Position numbers and translations under genes: made by a program | Notes under the pieces: model-generated | The model's database searches: none | The model's input: the letters and a program-made list of their open reading frames with translations, nothing else | Told to the model about the DNA's origin: nothing | Origin: Actinoplanes philippinensis | GTDB lineage: Bacteria > Actinomycetota > Actinomycetes > Mycobacteriales > Micromonosporaceae | Assembly (NCBI RefSeq): GCF_900113015.1 | Contig: NZ_FONV01000031.1 | Coordinates: forward strand, 1 to 60,413 | DNA length: 60,413 nt | Direction: 5' to 3' | Shown: positions 16,818-25,001 of the stretch, piece by piece | Layout of the letters: every line of letters starts with the position of its first letter | Numbering within the stretch: the first letter of the stretch is position 1

Positions 16818-16823
16818 TAAAGT
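16818..16823 (+). promoter_or_regulatory. Candidate -10 element, leaderless start
   Basis: TAAAGT lies 6 bases before the ATG at 16830. Confidence 0.45.
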
Positions 16824-16829
16824 GGGTTC

Positions 16830-17588
16830 ATGAGGATCTGGCGCTCACTCGATCTCATCGTCACCGCGGCCGTCGCTCTCGCGGTCGGGGTCCTGGGCAT
16901 GCTCGACCTGGCCGGTGACGAGGTGGTGGCCGGCGCGACCCTGGCCACCCTCGCGGTCCTCGCCGCCGGCTCGCTGGCCGCCCGGGTGCAGATGCGTGCC
17001 CTGGTCGCCACCAACACGGAGCTCGCCGACCTGGGTCGCCGGCTGGCCGAGCCGCCCGCCGCCGACCGGCTGCTGACCACCTCGACCGCCGGTGTCGACG
17101 TGGACCTGGCCGGAGCGATCGACATCGGCATCATCGGCGTGACGCTGAACCGTACCGTGCGTAACCACGCCGCCCGGCTCCGCGAGTGCGTCCGGCGCGG
17201 TGGCACGGTCCGGGTCGCGGTCATCGACCCGGACGGCGCGGTGATCCAGGAGGCGGCCCGTCGCAGCGGCATGCCGGGCGCCGTCGACATCTTCGCCCAC
17301 CGGCTGCAGCCCACCCTGGACCTGCTCGCCGGGCTGGCCGCGGCGGGCGGTCCGGGCCGGGTCGAGGTGCGGCTGCTCGACTTCGTCCCGGCCGTCGGCA
17401 TCCTCGCCGTCGACGCCGGGCGGGCGCACGGGCACCTGCACGTCGACATCTACTCGCACTCGTCCGGCGAGCGGGAGCCGGTGCTCACCCTGCACGCGGC
17501 CCGTGATCAGGTCTGGTATCAGCACTTCCGGGACGAGTTCGAGCGGATCTGGGCCTCGGGGCGGGTGCTGCGGCGCGAGCCCGCCTGA
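16830..17588 (+). CDS. Membrane protein with a soluble domain of uncertain family
   Basis: A 252-residue protein with two N-terminal membrane helices (~6-24 and ~31-50), a short linker, then a soluble alpha/beta domain. The segment RLRECVRRGGTVRVAVIDPDG (split: RLRECVRRGG, TVRVAVIDPDG) resembles the first half of DUF5919/phospholipase D-like domains, but the HKD catalytic motif is absent. A later HLHVDIYSHSSG and WYQHFRDEFERIW complete the domain, which is a pattern I associate with signalling or effector modules in actinomycetes. Function is unknown. It is followed after 36 bases by the NUDIX regulator. Confidence 0.6.
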   Translation: MRIWRSLDLIVTAAVALAVGVLGMLDLAGDEVVAGATLATLAVLAAGSLAARVQMRALVATNTELADLGRRLAEPPAADRLLTTSTAGVDVDLAGAIDIGIIGVTLNRTVRNHAARLRECVRRGGTVRVAVIDPDGAVIQEAARRSGMPGAVDIFAHRLQPTLDLLAGLAAAGGPGRVEVRLLDFVPAVGILAVDAGRAHGHLHVDIYSHSSGEREPVLTLHAARDQVWYQHFRDEFERIWASGRVLRREPA

Positions 17589-17591
17589 ATG

Positions 17592-17618
17592 GTGTCAGGT
17601 CGACACTTTCACTAGGCT
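17592..17618 (+). promoter_or_regulatory. Palindrome overlapping a leaderless promoter
   Basis: GTGTC-AGGTC-GACAC (17592-17606) is a perfect palindrome with 5-base arms; TAGGCT (17613-17618) follows and is 6 bases before GTG 17625. The arrangement suggests autoregulation by the gene it precedes. Confidence 0.5.
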
Positions 17619-17624
17619 GGCGCT

Positions 17625-18347
17625 GTGACCGACCGGGAGCACCTCTACTTGCGTATCGCCGTCGACCTCGTGGTCCTCACCGTCCGGGACGGGGAGTTGC
17701 AGGCGCTGGCGATCACCCGGGGCAACGAGCCGTTCCGGGGCCGGCCGGCGCTGCCCGGCGGCTTCCTGCGGGCGGGTGAGGACCTGCTCGACGCCGCGGT
17801 CCGGGAGCTGCGGGAGGAGACCGGGGTCGACGGCGACCGGTTGCACCTCGAGCAGCTCTCGGTGTACGGCGCTCCCGGCCGCGACCCGCGCGGCCGGGTG
17901 GTCAGCGTCGCCTTCCTGGCCCTGGTGCCCAACCCGCCGTCACCGACCGCCGGGTCCGACGCGAGCACCGCCTCCTGGGCGCCGGTCGCCGAGCTGGCCG
18001 GGACCCTGGCCTTCGACCACGACCGGATCCTGGCCGACGGGGTCGAGCGTGCCCGTTCCCGGCTCGAGTTCACCACCCTGGCCACCGCGTTCTGCCCGGC
18101 CGAGTTCACCATCGGCGACCTGCGCGAGGTCTACGAGGTGGTCTGGGGCCGGCGGGTCGACCAGCGCAACTTCAGCCGCAAGGTGCTCGGCACCCCCGGG
18201 TTCGTCGAGGCGACCGGCGGCAAGCGGATGCCCGAGGTGGGCCGCCCCGCCGCCCTCTACCGGTCCGGGCCCGCCGCCGCGCTGAACCCGCCGATCCTGC
18301 GCAGCGTCGAGCCGGGGCTGTCCGGCGCGGACCAGGGCGCGGCGTGA
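17625..18347 (+). CDS. NUDIX protein with C-terminal winged helix (NrtR-like)
   Basis: A 240-residue two-domain protein. The N-terminal Nudix fold has a full box, GGFLRAGEDLLDAAVRELREE around residues 44-66 (ends in REETGV). The C-terminal third (FTIGDLREVYEVVWG, RNFSRKVLGTPGFVEATG) is the winged helix seen in NrtR, an ADP-ribose-responsive repressor of NAD genes. NrtR proteins bind DNA through it and may hydrolyse ADP-ribose or only sense it; the intact box leaves both open. No NAD biosynthesis gene is in the window, so the target is unknown. A palindrome over its own promoter supports autoregulation. The whole last 408 bases are also read on the other strand. Confidence 0.8.
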   Translation: MTDREHLYLRIAVDLVVLTVRDGELQALAITRGNEPFRGRPALPGGFLRAGEDLLDAAVRELREETGVDGDRLHLEQLSVYGAPGRDPRGRVVSVAFLALVPNPPSPTAGSDASTASWAPVAELAGTLAFDHDRILADGVERARSRLEFTTLATAFCPAEFTIGDLREVYEVVWGRRVDQRNFSRKVLGTPGFVEATGGKRMPEVGRPAALYRSGPAAALNPPILRSVEPGLSGADQGAA

Positions 18348-18989
18348 CCGCGCTGTCCGGCGGCGTGGCGGCGCGCCCCGGCGCCGGATCAGCCACTCGG
18401 CGACCAGGACGTTGATCAGCCAGGCGACGGCCATCGTCGCGGTCCGGCTGGTCGGGGTGAACGCGCCGGCCGTGGCCAGCCACGCCCCCTGGGTGAAGAA
18501 CTGGGTGCCCGCGCCCATCCCGACGGCGTAGCCACGGATCATCCACGCGCGGTGGGCGGCGAAGTCCCGGCGCAGCGCCGCCACGAAGCCGGTGACCAGC
18601 GCGATCAGCATCCAGGTGACGACCACGACCCGGATGGCGGCCAGCACGACGCTGTCCACGGCGGCGGCCGGCAGGAACAGGGTGAGCCACAGGCCGCTCA
18701 CCGCCGCGGTCAGCCCGGCCGGCACGACGATCCGTCCGGCGATGCGGTGCCACCGGGGGAGACGGCGGCGTACGCCCGGCGCGAACTGGAACGCGCCGAG
18801 CACTCCGAAGACGGTCACGCTGACGATGTGGGCCACCAGGGCCACCGGGGACTGGGTGACCCGGTCGCCGTCGGGCAGCACCGCGGCGCCGCCGGCCATC
18901 TCGGACAGCCGCAGCGCGCCCGCGGCCACCGGCACCAGCGTGAGCCCGAGCAGCCCGGCCGGGATCAGCCAGTTCGATGAGGACTTCAT
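17940..18989 (-). CDS. DUF2306 membrane protein with long antisense C-terminal extension
   Basis: The first ~212 residues are a DUF2306 membrane protein with about seven helices; the pattern FQFAPGVRRRLPRWHRIAGR (split: FQFAPGVRRR, WHRIAGRIV) and RAWMIRGYAVGMGAGTQFF is typical. The membrane domain finishes at AEWLIRRRG, almost exactly at the end of the convergent NUDIX gene (18347), but there is no stop there. The frame stays open for another ~136 residues, wholly antisense to the NUDIX gene, with Gly/Arg/Pro-rich sequence that looks like a shadow. The natural stop was probably lost, or the overlap is real. The start ATG has no clear ribosome site. Confidence 0.65.
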   Translation of the reverse strand: MKSSSNWLIPAGLLGLTLVPVAAGALRLSEMAGGAAVLPDGDRVTQSPVALVAHIVSVTVFGVLGAFQFAPGVRRRLPRWHRIAGRIVVPAGLTAAVSGLWLTLFLPAAAVDSVVLAAIRVVVVTWMLIALVTGFVAALRRDFAAHRAWMIRGYAVGMGAGTQFFTQGAWLATAGAFTPTSRTATMAVAWLINVLVAEWLIRRRGAPPRRRTARSRRALVRAGQPRLDAAQDRRVQRGGGPGPVEGGGAAHLGHPLAAGRLDEPGGAEHLAAEVALVDPPAPDHLVDLAQVADGELGRAERGGQGGELEPGTGTLDPVGQDPVVVEGQGPGQLGDRRPGGGARVGPGGR

Positions 18990-19108
18990 GAACCGATGGT
19001 GGCCGCGGGCGGGATCGTGCTCATCGGAGCGCGGGCCGGGATCGCACCGGCCGAAAGTGCGGGACGGCGACCGTACTTCAGGCCAATCCGGGGATCGTGC
19101 TCCGTGCG

Positions 19109-19114
19109 TACCAT
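19109..19114 (+). promoter_or_regulatory. Candidate -10 element, leaderless start
   Basis: TACCAT lies 6 bases before the GTG at 19121 and is the reason that start is preferred over GTG 19097. Confidence 0.4.
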
Positions 19115-19120
19115 CGGCTC

Positions 19121-20227
19121 GTGGTCGAACCGCTCCGGGCGCTGCTCGCCGAACCGCGCCCGCCGGGGCCGCCGGCCCGCAACCGCCGCGATCTGCTGCT
19201 GGCCGCCGCCCTGCTGGTCGCGGTGGCTGTCGAAGGCCTGGTCCGGACCGGCCTGCCGGACCGTGCCGCCACCGTGATCATGACCGCGGCGCTGGTGCCG
19301 ACGCTGCTCTGGCGCCGCGAGCGGCCGCTGCTCACGGTGGTGGTCGTGTTCGGGGTGAGCTGGGTGTTCCCGCTGCTCATCGGGCATCAGCCGGAGCTGG
19401 TGTCGGGCGCGTTCGTGCTGCTGCTCGCCTACGCGGTGGTGCGCTGGGGGTCGGGCCGGGAGATCGTGGCCGGGACGGTCCTGATCCTGGTGAAGATCGC
19501 CGCGACGGCCCGCGGCGCCGATCTGGTGGCCGGGCTCCTGGTGATGACCGCGGTGTTCGCGCTGGCCGCCGCCATGCGCTACCGGTCCCGGCTGCGGGTT
19601 CGTGAGGTGGACCAGGTGAAACTGCTGGAGCGCGAGCGGCTGGCCCGTGACCTGCACGACACCGTGGCCCACCACGTGTCGGCGATGGCGATCCGTGCGC
19701 AGGCGGGCATCGCGGTGTCGCGGACCTCGCCGGAGGCGGCGGTCGACGCGCTGCGGGTGATCGAGGCGGAGGCGGTGCGGGCGCTCGGCGAGATGCGCAC
19801 GATGGTGCGCGCGCTGCGCGGCGGTGACCCGGCCGAGCTGACGCCCAGCCCGGCGATCGCGGATCTCGCCGCGCTGGCCGGGCCGTCGCCGGAGGGCCCG
19901 GAGGTGACCGTGGCGATCGACGGCGAGCTGGGCGACCTGTCGCCGGCGGTGGGCACGGCGATCTTCCGGCTGGCCCAGGAGTCGGTGACCAACGCCCGCC
20001 GGCACGGCCGCCACGCCACCCGGATCGCGGTGCGGGTGTCGGCCGACGCGGCCACGGTCCGGCTGTGCGTCACCGACGACGGCGACGGCGGGACCGTCCG
20101 TGGCGGCGGGTTCGGGCTGGCCGGGATGCGCGAGCGGGCCGAACTGCTGGGCGGCGTCTGCGAGGCCGGGCCGGCCGCCGGGCGGGGCTGGACCGTGACC
20201 GCCGTGCTGCCGCGGGGTCTCGCGTGA
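19121..20227 (+). CDS. NarL-type sensor histidine kinase
   Basis: A 368-residue membrane kinase with about five N-terminal helices (residues ~20-155), a HisKA_3 dimerisation helix with the phospho-accepting His in ERLARDLHDTVAHHVS (~178), and a HATPase domain with the N-box ESVTNARRHG and GFGLAGMRERAELLGG. No periplasmic loop of any size is present, so the signal is probably sensed in the membrane. It overlaps the response regulator by 4 bases (GTGA), so the two are cotranscribed and coupled. GTG 19097 is an alternative start. Confidence 0.88.
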   Translation: MVEPLRALLAEPRPPGPPARNRRDLLLAAALLVAVAVEGLVRTGLPDRAATVIMTAALVPTLLWRRERPLLTVVVVFGVSWVFPLLIGHQPELVSGAFVLLLAYAVVRWGSGREIVAGTVLILVKIAATARGADLVAGLLVMTAVFALAAAMRYRSRLRVREVDQVKLLERERLARDLHDTVAHHVSAMAIRAQAGIAVSRTSPEAAVDALRVIEAEAVRALGEMRTMVRALRGGDPAELTPSPAIADLAALAGPSPEGPEVTVAIDGELGDLSPAVGTAIFRLAQESVTNARRHGRHATRIAVRVSADAATVRLCVTDDGDGGTVRGGGFGLAGMRERAELLGGVCEAGPAAGRGWTVTAVLPRGLA

Positions 20228-20886
20228 CGACGGTCCGGGTGGTGGTCGCCGACGATCAGGAGATCGTCCGGACCGGGCTCACGATGATCCTCAACGCGGA
20301 GCCGGACATCGAGGTGGTGGGCCAGGCCGCCGACGGGCTGCGGGCGGTGGAGCTGGCCCGGCGGCTGCGGCCGGACGTGTGCCTCTTCGACATCCGGATG
20401 CCCGGCGTCGACGGCATCGAGGCGACCCGCAGGCTGGCCGGGCCCGCCGTCGCCGATCCGCTCGCGGTGGTCGTCATCACGACCTTCGACCTCGACGAGT
20501 ACGTGTACGCGGCGTTGCGAGCCGGGGCGCGCGGGTTCCTGCTCAAGGACGCCGGGGCGGCGCTGCTGGCCCAGGCGGTGCACGCGGCGGCCGCCGGGGA
20601 CGCCCTGATCGCGCCGAGCGTGACGACCCGGCTGCTGAAGGCGTTCGCCGGGGCGGGACCGGCCGGGCCGCCGCGGCAGCCGGTCGACGCGCTGACCGAG
20701 CGCGAGGAGGAGGTGCTCGGCGCGGTCGCCCGCGGGCGCACCAACACCGAGATCGCGGCCGAGCTGCACATCAGCCTGAGCACGGTGAAGACGCACGTGG
20801 CGAGCCTGATGGCGAAGATCGGGGCGCGCAACCGGGTGGAGATCGCGATGTGGGCGTACGAGACCGACCGCGTCCGGTTCCGGTAG
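20224..20886 (+). CDS. NarL/LuxR-type response regulator
   Basis: A 220-residue partner of the kinase upstream. The receiver domain has the acidic pair in VVADDQEIVR and the phospho-acceptor Asp in CLFDIRMPGVDG (~54), plus the switch Lys of GFLLKDAG (~104). The C-terminal LuxR helix-turn-helix has LTEREEEVLGAVARG and TNTEIAAELHISLSTVKTHV. DNA targets are unknown; no matching palindrome could be assigned by eye. It starts with GTG inside the kinase stop codon. Confidence 0.9.
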   Translation: MTTVRVVVADDQEIVRTGLTMILNAEPDIEVVGQAADGLRAVELARRLRPDVCLFDIRMPGVDGIEATRRLAGPAVADPLAVVVITTFDLDEYVYAALRAGARGFLLKDAGAALLAQAVHAAAAGDALIAPSVTTRLLKAFAGAGPAGPPRQPVDALTEREEEVLGAVARGRTNTEIAAELHISLSTVKTHVASLMAKIGARNRVEIAMWAYETDRVRFR

Positions 20887-20893
20887 GGCCCGG

Positions 20894-21130
20894 TCAGGTC
20901 GGCGCATTGGCCCGGATGAACCCGTAGATCACGGCGGCGGCGATCACCACGAGCAGCGCGACGAACCGGACCAGCGCGAAGAAGGCGGTCCGTGACTTCT
21001 TCCGCGCGCCGGGCAGCCCGGTGTCCGCCTTCTTGTAGTCGCCTCGCGCGCCCTTACGCGCGTCGATCAGACGGGCCAGCCGCATCCCGACGAGGATCGC
21101 GACCACCACGCCCAGGATGAACCCGCCCAC
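20894..21130 (-). CDS. Small membrane protein with two helices
   Basis: A 78-residue protein with helices at about 3-18 (FILGVVVAILVGMRLA) and 55-72, joined by a basic loop (DARKGARGDYKKADTG). It has no known function. The frame is open to 21184, but GTG 21130 is chosen because GAGGAGG lies 4 bases upstream. It converges on the response regulator gene with only 7 bases between. Confidence 0.6.
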   Translation of the reverse strand: MGGFILGVVVAILVGMRLARLIDARKGARGDYKKADTGLPGARKKSRTAFFALVRFVALLVVIAAAVIYGFIRANAPT

Positions 21131-21213
21131 CCTGCCTCCTCGCCGCGACGATCGAGCCTCAGCCTCGCGGCGGCACAGGCGCATGTCAATGCGCCGATAC
21201 GCCGGTTCCCCGT

Positions 21214-21241
21214 CGTCCGGCGGGGCGACCCCCGCCGGACG
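21214..21241. repeat. 12-bp perfect hairpin with CGAC loop
   Basis: CGTCCGGCGGGG (21214-21225) pairs exactly with 21230-21241 around a CGAC tetraloop. It lies between the divergent small membrane gene and the lysyl oxidase gene and may sit in the leader RNA of one of them. Confidence 0.7.
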
Positions 21242-21278
21242 GCTGGACTCTCTACCGGATTCGTGCCCCCGGGGCCCG

Positions 21279-21300
21279 GTTTCACAGGGCCTTCACAGCC
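21279..21300 (+). promoter_or_regulatory. PHO-box-like direct repeat
   Basis: TTCACAG occurs at 21281-21287 and 21292-21298, an 11-base period, giving GTTTCACAGGG then CCTTCACAGCC. Streptomyces PhoP sites are 11-base direct repeats built on GTTCACC-like units, so this is a candidate PhoP site 60 bases before the lysyl oxidase start. Confidence 0.4.
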
Positions 21301-21361
21301 GGTGGCGTGGGATCCCTTTCGGACGGCCGGAGCGGGTCCGGCCACATCGAGGGGAGACCGG

Positions 21362-22954
21362 ATGACTGACGCGCAGAACCGCCGTCGTCGGACGCGCTGG
21401 CCGGTGGTCGGCGTCGCGGCGGGCGCGCTCGTACTCGCCGGGGGCGGGGTCGGCGTGGCCGAGGCGGCCACGACGCCGCCCGCGCTCAGCTTCGTCGCCG
21501 CGACCGGCACGGTCACGGCGGAACGCTACGCCGCGGAGGGGGAGGTGTACGTCTCCCTCGACCTGGGCCTGCACGTGATCGCGGGTAAGGACCCGTTCGA
21601 GATCCGGGCCAAGCGGGCCGGCTACGACAAGCCGATCGTGGCGTACCGGACGGTTCGCAAGAACGGCAAGAACACCCAGGTCAAGCTTCCGGCCGGGACG
21701 GTCCGGGACTTCACCGGGCTGGCCGACTTCACCACGATCACCATCAAGGACAGGGCCGGCAAGGTCGTCACCAGCTACAAGACGGCGTTCTGCGGCAACT
21801 CGTACAGCTCGGCACGGACCCGGCGCGACGCTCCGGCGACCAACCCGTACCCGACCCGGTGCGGCGGCGAGAACCCGTTCACCCTCGGCTCGGTCTGGGG
21901 CGTCCAGGCCGGCTGGAACGCGCCGGTGCCGGACCAGCCCGCCTCGTCGGCGCCGCTGGCGAAGCTGGTCGCCGGGAAGTACACGGCCGAGGCCTCGGTC
22001 AACCCGAAGTACCGCAAGGCGTTCGGGATCCCGGCGAAGAACGCCACCGCCAAGGTCACCGTCAACGTCGTCGACGTCAAGACCGACGAGCAGGGGGTGG
22101 CCGAGGCCCGGTCCCGGGACGCGCGGGAGGAGCCGGCGCTGGCCCAGGCGGTCACCGCCGGCGGTCACGACCGGCACACGGCCGAGGGCGACGCGAGCCG
22201 TCAGGTGTCGTCGTTCCGGCCCGAGTTCCGGGCGGCCGCCAGCCGTCCGGCCACCCTCAAGGCGACCCCGAAGTCCGGCCCGAAGCCGGACCTGCGGTCG
22301 CTGCCGGCCTGGGGCATCTCCCTGTCGCAGGAGAACCGGAGGTGGTACGTCAACTTCGGCGCCACGGTCTGGAACGCGGGCACGTCTCCCCTGGTTGTGG
22401 ACGGGTTCCGGCGTACCGGCACCGAGCTGATGGACGCCTACCAGTACTACTTCGACGCGAACGGCAAGCAGGTCGGCTCCCGGCCGGCCGGCACCATGCA
22501 GTGGGACCCGCGTGAGGGCCACATGCACTGGCACTTCACCGACTTCGCGCAGTACAACCTGCTGAAGTCGGACAAGAAGTTCGCCGTCCGCAGCGGCAAG
22601 GAGGCGTTCTGCCTCGCCAACACCGACGCTGTCGACTACACCGTCAAGAGCGCGAAGTGGCGGCCGGACAACACCGACCTGTCCACCTCGTGCGGCGCCA
22701 ACACCGTCGTCGCGGTCCGTGAGGTCCTCGACATCGGCAACGGCGACACCTACAGCCAGGACCGTCCGGGCCAGTCGTTCGACATCACGAACCTGCCGAA
22801 CGGCACCTACTACATCCAGGTCGTCGCCAACCCGGCGAAGCGGCTGGGCGAGCTGAACACCGCCAACAACACGGCGCTGCGCAAGATCGTCCTCGGCGGC
22901 ACGGCCGGCCGGCGCACCCTCTCGGTGCCGAAGGTGTACGGGATCACCGGCTGA
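21362..22954 (+). CDS. Secreted lysyl-oxidase-like protein
   Basis: A 530-residue exported protein. An Arg-rich signal peptide (RRRRTRWPVVGVAAGALVLA, cleaved near residue 35) leads to a ~270-residue N-terminal region of unknown fold, a linker, and a C-terminal lysyl oxidase domain (~320-515). The copper site is EGHMHWHFTDF (~386-395), matching the multi-His motif of the family. In animals this enzyme oxidises lysine side chains to aldehydes using copper and a Lys-Tyr quinone; a bacterial role in cross-linking surface proteins is inference. GGGGAG precedes the ATG. It stands alone between a hairpin-rich leader and a strong terminator. Confidence 0.82.
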   Translation: MTDAQNRRRRTRWPVVGVAAGALVLAGGGVGVAEAATTPPALSFVAATGTVTAERYAAEGEVYVSLDLGLHVIAGKDPFEIRAKRAGYDKPIVAYRTVRKNGKNTQVKLPAGTVRDFTGLADFTTITIKDRAGKVVTSYKTAFCGNSYSSARTRRDAPATNPYPTRCGGENPFTLGSVWGVQAGWNAPVPDQPASSAPLAKLVAGKYTAEASVNPKYRKAFGIPAKNATAKVTVNVVDVKTDEQGVAEARSRDAREEPALAQAVTAGGHDRHTAEGDASRQVSSFRPEFRAAASRPATLKATPKSGPKPDLRSLPAWGISLSQENRRWYVNFGATVWNAGTSPLVVDGFRRTGTELMDAYQYYFDANGKQVGSRPAGTMQWDPREGHMHWHFTDFAQYNLLKSDKKFAVRSGKEAFCLANTDAVDYTVKSAKWRPDNTDLSTSCGANTVVAVREVLDIGNGDTYSQDRPGQSFDITNLPNGTYYIQVVANPAKRLGELNTANNTALRKIVLGGTAGRRTLSVPKVYGITG

Positions 22955-22973
22955 TCCAGCCCGGTGGCGGGGA

Positions 22974-23013
22974 CGTTCCCGCCGGTCGGCGGAGTGGCCG
23001 GCCGGCGGGAACG
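22974..23013. terminator. Terminator after the lysyl oxidase gene
   Basis: CGTTCCCGCCGG (22974-22985) pairs perfectly with CCGGCGGGAACG (23002-23013), starting 19 bases after the stop; there is no clear T-run, as is usual in actinomycetes. Confidence 0.7.
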
Positions 23014-23054
23014 CTCTAGGGTGCTACCGGCAAACTCAGCGGGGCAGAGCGGCG

Positions 23055-23717
23055 GTGTACGTGATCCGGGTCGTGGTGGTCGACGACGAGGCGCTGGTCA
23101 GGTCCGGTTTCCGGATGATCCTGAACGCGGCGCCGGACATCGAGGTCGTCGCGGCCACCAGTGGCGCGGGCGCGTTCGACGCCGTCCGCGAGCACCGGCC
23201 GGAGGTGGTGCTCGTCGACATCCGGATGCCCGACGTCGACGGCCTGACCGTGCTCAGCCGGGTCCGTGAGCTGCCCGAACCGCCGGTCGTGGCGATGCTG
23301 ACCACCTTCGACGCCGACGAGTACGTGCTCAAGGCCCTGCACCTGGGCGCCGCCGGGTTCCTGCTCAAGGACACCGAGCCGGAGCACCTGGCCCAGCTGG
23401 TCCGTACGCTCGCCATGGGCGGGGTGGTGATGTCGCCGAAGGCGTCCCGGACCCTGCTGCGCAGCCTGCCCCGCACCGACGAGGCCGCCGCCGACCGGGC
23501 CGACACCCGCGTCGAGCGGCTCACCGAGCGGGAGCGCGACGTGCTCGTGCTGCTCGCCGAAGGCCTGTCCAACGCCGAGATCGGGGTCCGCCTGCACCTG
23601 GGCACCGGCACCGTCAAGGACCACGTCAGCGCCCTGCTCACCAAACTGCGGGTGTCCGGCCGGGTCCAGGCGGCGCTGCTCGCCCAGCGGGCCGGCCTGC
23701 TGGACACCGGCCGATGA
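23055..23717 (+). CDS. NarL/LuxR-type response regulator
   Basis: A 220-residue regulator. Receiver: VVVDDEALVR, phospho-acceptor Asp in VLVDIRMPDVDG (~54), Lys of GFLLKDTE. LuxR helix-turn-helix: LTERERDVLVLLAEGLS and NAEIGVRLHLGTGTVKDHV. Unlike the pair at 19-21 kb, the regulator comes first and the kinase second; they overlap by ATGA. GTG 23055 is the best start although the ribosome site (GGGCAGAGCGGCG) is weak. The genes it controls are not evident. Confidence 0.9.
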   Translation: MYVIRVVVVDDEALVRSGFRMILNAAPDIEVVAATSGAGAFDAVREHRPEVVLVDIRMPDVDGLTVLSRVRELPEPPVVAMLTTFDADEYVLKALHLGAAGFLLKDTEPEHLAQLVRTLAMGGVVMSPKASRTLLRSLPRTDEAAADRADTRVERLTERERDVLVLLAEGLSNAEIGVRLHLGTGTVKDHVSALLTKLRVSGRVQAALLAQRAGLLDTGR

Positions 23718-24799
23718 GGGCCCGCCTGATCGAAATCGCCCTGATCGCCGCGGCCGCCGCGGACATCTGGGTCGACCTGTACAGCGACCATCCGGTGAGC
23801 ATCGCCTCCGCCGTGGTGGCCTGCGCCGCCCTCGCCGTCCGGCGGCGGTTCGCGCTGGCCGTCGTGCTGCTCACCCTGCCGGCCACGCTCCTCGAAGCCG
23901 CCCTGGTCGCGCCCTGCGTCGCCCTCTACACGCTGGCCGAGCGCTCCCGTAACCGGGTGCTGCTGTCGATCTGCGTGGTGCTGGCCGCGATCGCCTCGGC
24001 CGCGCCGTCGCCGCTGGAACCGGACGCCGACCCGATCGGCGACAGCGTCGTCTACTTCGTCTACGCCCTGGCCACCGTGGTCCTGCCGGTGCTGCTCGGG
24101 CAGCTGGTGCAGACCCGCCACGACCTGTCGCACCGCCTCGAGGAGATCGAGGAGGTCAAGGAGCACGAGCGGGTGCTGCACGCGCAGGCGATCCTCGCCG
24201 AGGAGCGCGCCCAGCTGGCCCGGGAGATGCACGACGTCGTGTCGCACCAGGTGAGCCTCATCGCCGTCCAGGCCGGGGCGCTGCAGGTGTCGGCCGGCGA
24301 CGAGGGCACCCGCGAGGCGGCCCGCACCATCCGGTCGCTGAGCGTCGGCACGCTCGACGAGCTGCGCACCATGGTCACCCTGCTGCGCGCCTCCGGCGAC
24401 GACATCACCCAGCTCACCCCGCAGCCGACCCTCGCCGACCTGTGCACCCTGATCGCCAACAGCGGCATCGACGTCGACCTCACCGGCGACCTCGGCCTCG
24501 CCGTCGGCACACCACGGCAGAGAGCCATCTATCGTACGGTCCAGGAAGCGCTCACCAACGTGCGCAAACACGCGCCCGGCGCGGTCGCGGCCGTCGAACT
24601 GTGGCACGACGGAAAGCACGTCGGCGTGACCGTCACGAACGGCCCGCCGACCCGCCCGTCCCTGCCGCTGCCCGGCGCCCACCAGGGGCTGATCGGCCTC
24701 CAGGAGCGCGCCGACCTGCTCGGCGGCACCCTGGAGTCCGGCCCCACCCCGGACGGCGGTTACCGGGTCCGGATGCGGCTGCCGATCCACACCGACTGA
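23714..24799 (+). CDS. NarL-type sensor histidine kinase
   Basis: A 361-residue kinase with about five membrane helices in the first 130 residues, a short coiled-coil (RLEEIEEVKEHERVLHAQA), then HisKA_3 with His in QLAREMHDVVSHQVSL (~173) and a HATPase domain (VQEALTNVRKHAP, HQGLIGLQERADLLGG). It overlaps its response regulator by 4 bases. A 16-bp palindrome follows the stop. Confidence 0.88.
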   Translation: MRARLIEIALIAAAAADIWVDLYSDHPVSIASAVVACAALAVRRRFALAVVLLTLPATLLEAALVAPCVALYTLAERSRNRVLLSICVVLAAIASAAPSPLEPDADPIGDSVVYFVYALATVVLPVLLGQLVQTRHDLSHRLEEIEEVKEHERVLHAQAILAEERAQLAREMHDVVSHQVSLIAVQAGALQVSAGDEGTREAARTIRSLSVGTLDELRTMVTLLRASGDDITQLTPQPTLADLCTLIANSGIDVDLTGDLGLAVGTPRQRAIYRTVQEALTNVRKHAPGAVAAVELWHDGKHVGVTVTNGPPTRPSLPLPGAHQGLIGLQERADLLGGTLESGPTPDGGYRVRMRLPIHTD

Positions 24800-24813
24800 C
24801 CGGCCGGCCGGTC
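24798..24813. terminator. Palindrome at the end of the kinase gene
   Basis: GACCGGCCGGCCGGTC is fully self-complementary and begins at the stop codon. It may be part of a terminator but has no loop of its own. Confidence 0.3.
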
Positions 24814-24918
24814 ACCGCAGGCGCCCGCTCACCCTGAAGCGCCCCTCCCGTGCCGCCCCACCATGCCGGGCCGCCCCGCCCGCGCGGTCACGGCCCGGCG
24901 GGACGGCCCGGAAGGCCG

Positions 24919-24931
24919 GGGCCGACGGCCC
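24919..24931. promoter_or_regulatory. Palindrome upstream of the second Acg gene
   Basis: GGGCCG-A-CGGCCC, perfect symmetry, 71 bases before the start of the Acg-like gene. In such GC-rich DNA a chance origin is quite possible. Confidence 0.25.
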
Positions 24932-25001
24932 TCTCGCGGGAGGGCGGATCCGGCGAACACTCGGAGGCGTCGAGACGTTACGCCAGCCCCGGGAGGCCGT
25001 G

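Noticed and set aside
19097..19120. Upstream GTG start for the kinase at 19.1 kb
   Set aside because: The downstream GTG fits the TACCAT element and begins a normal kinase N-terminus.
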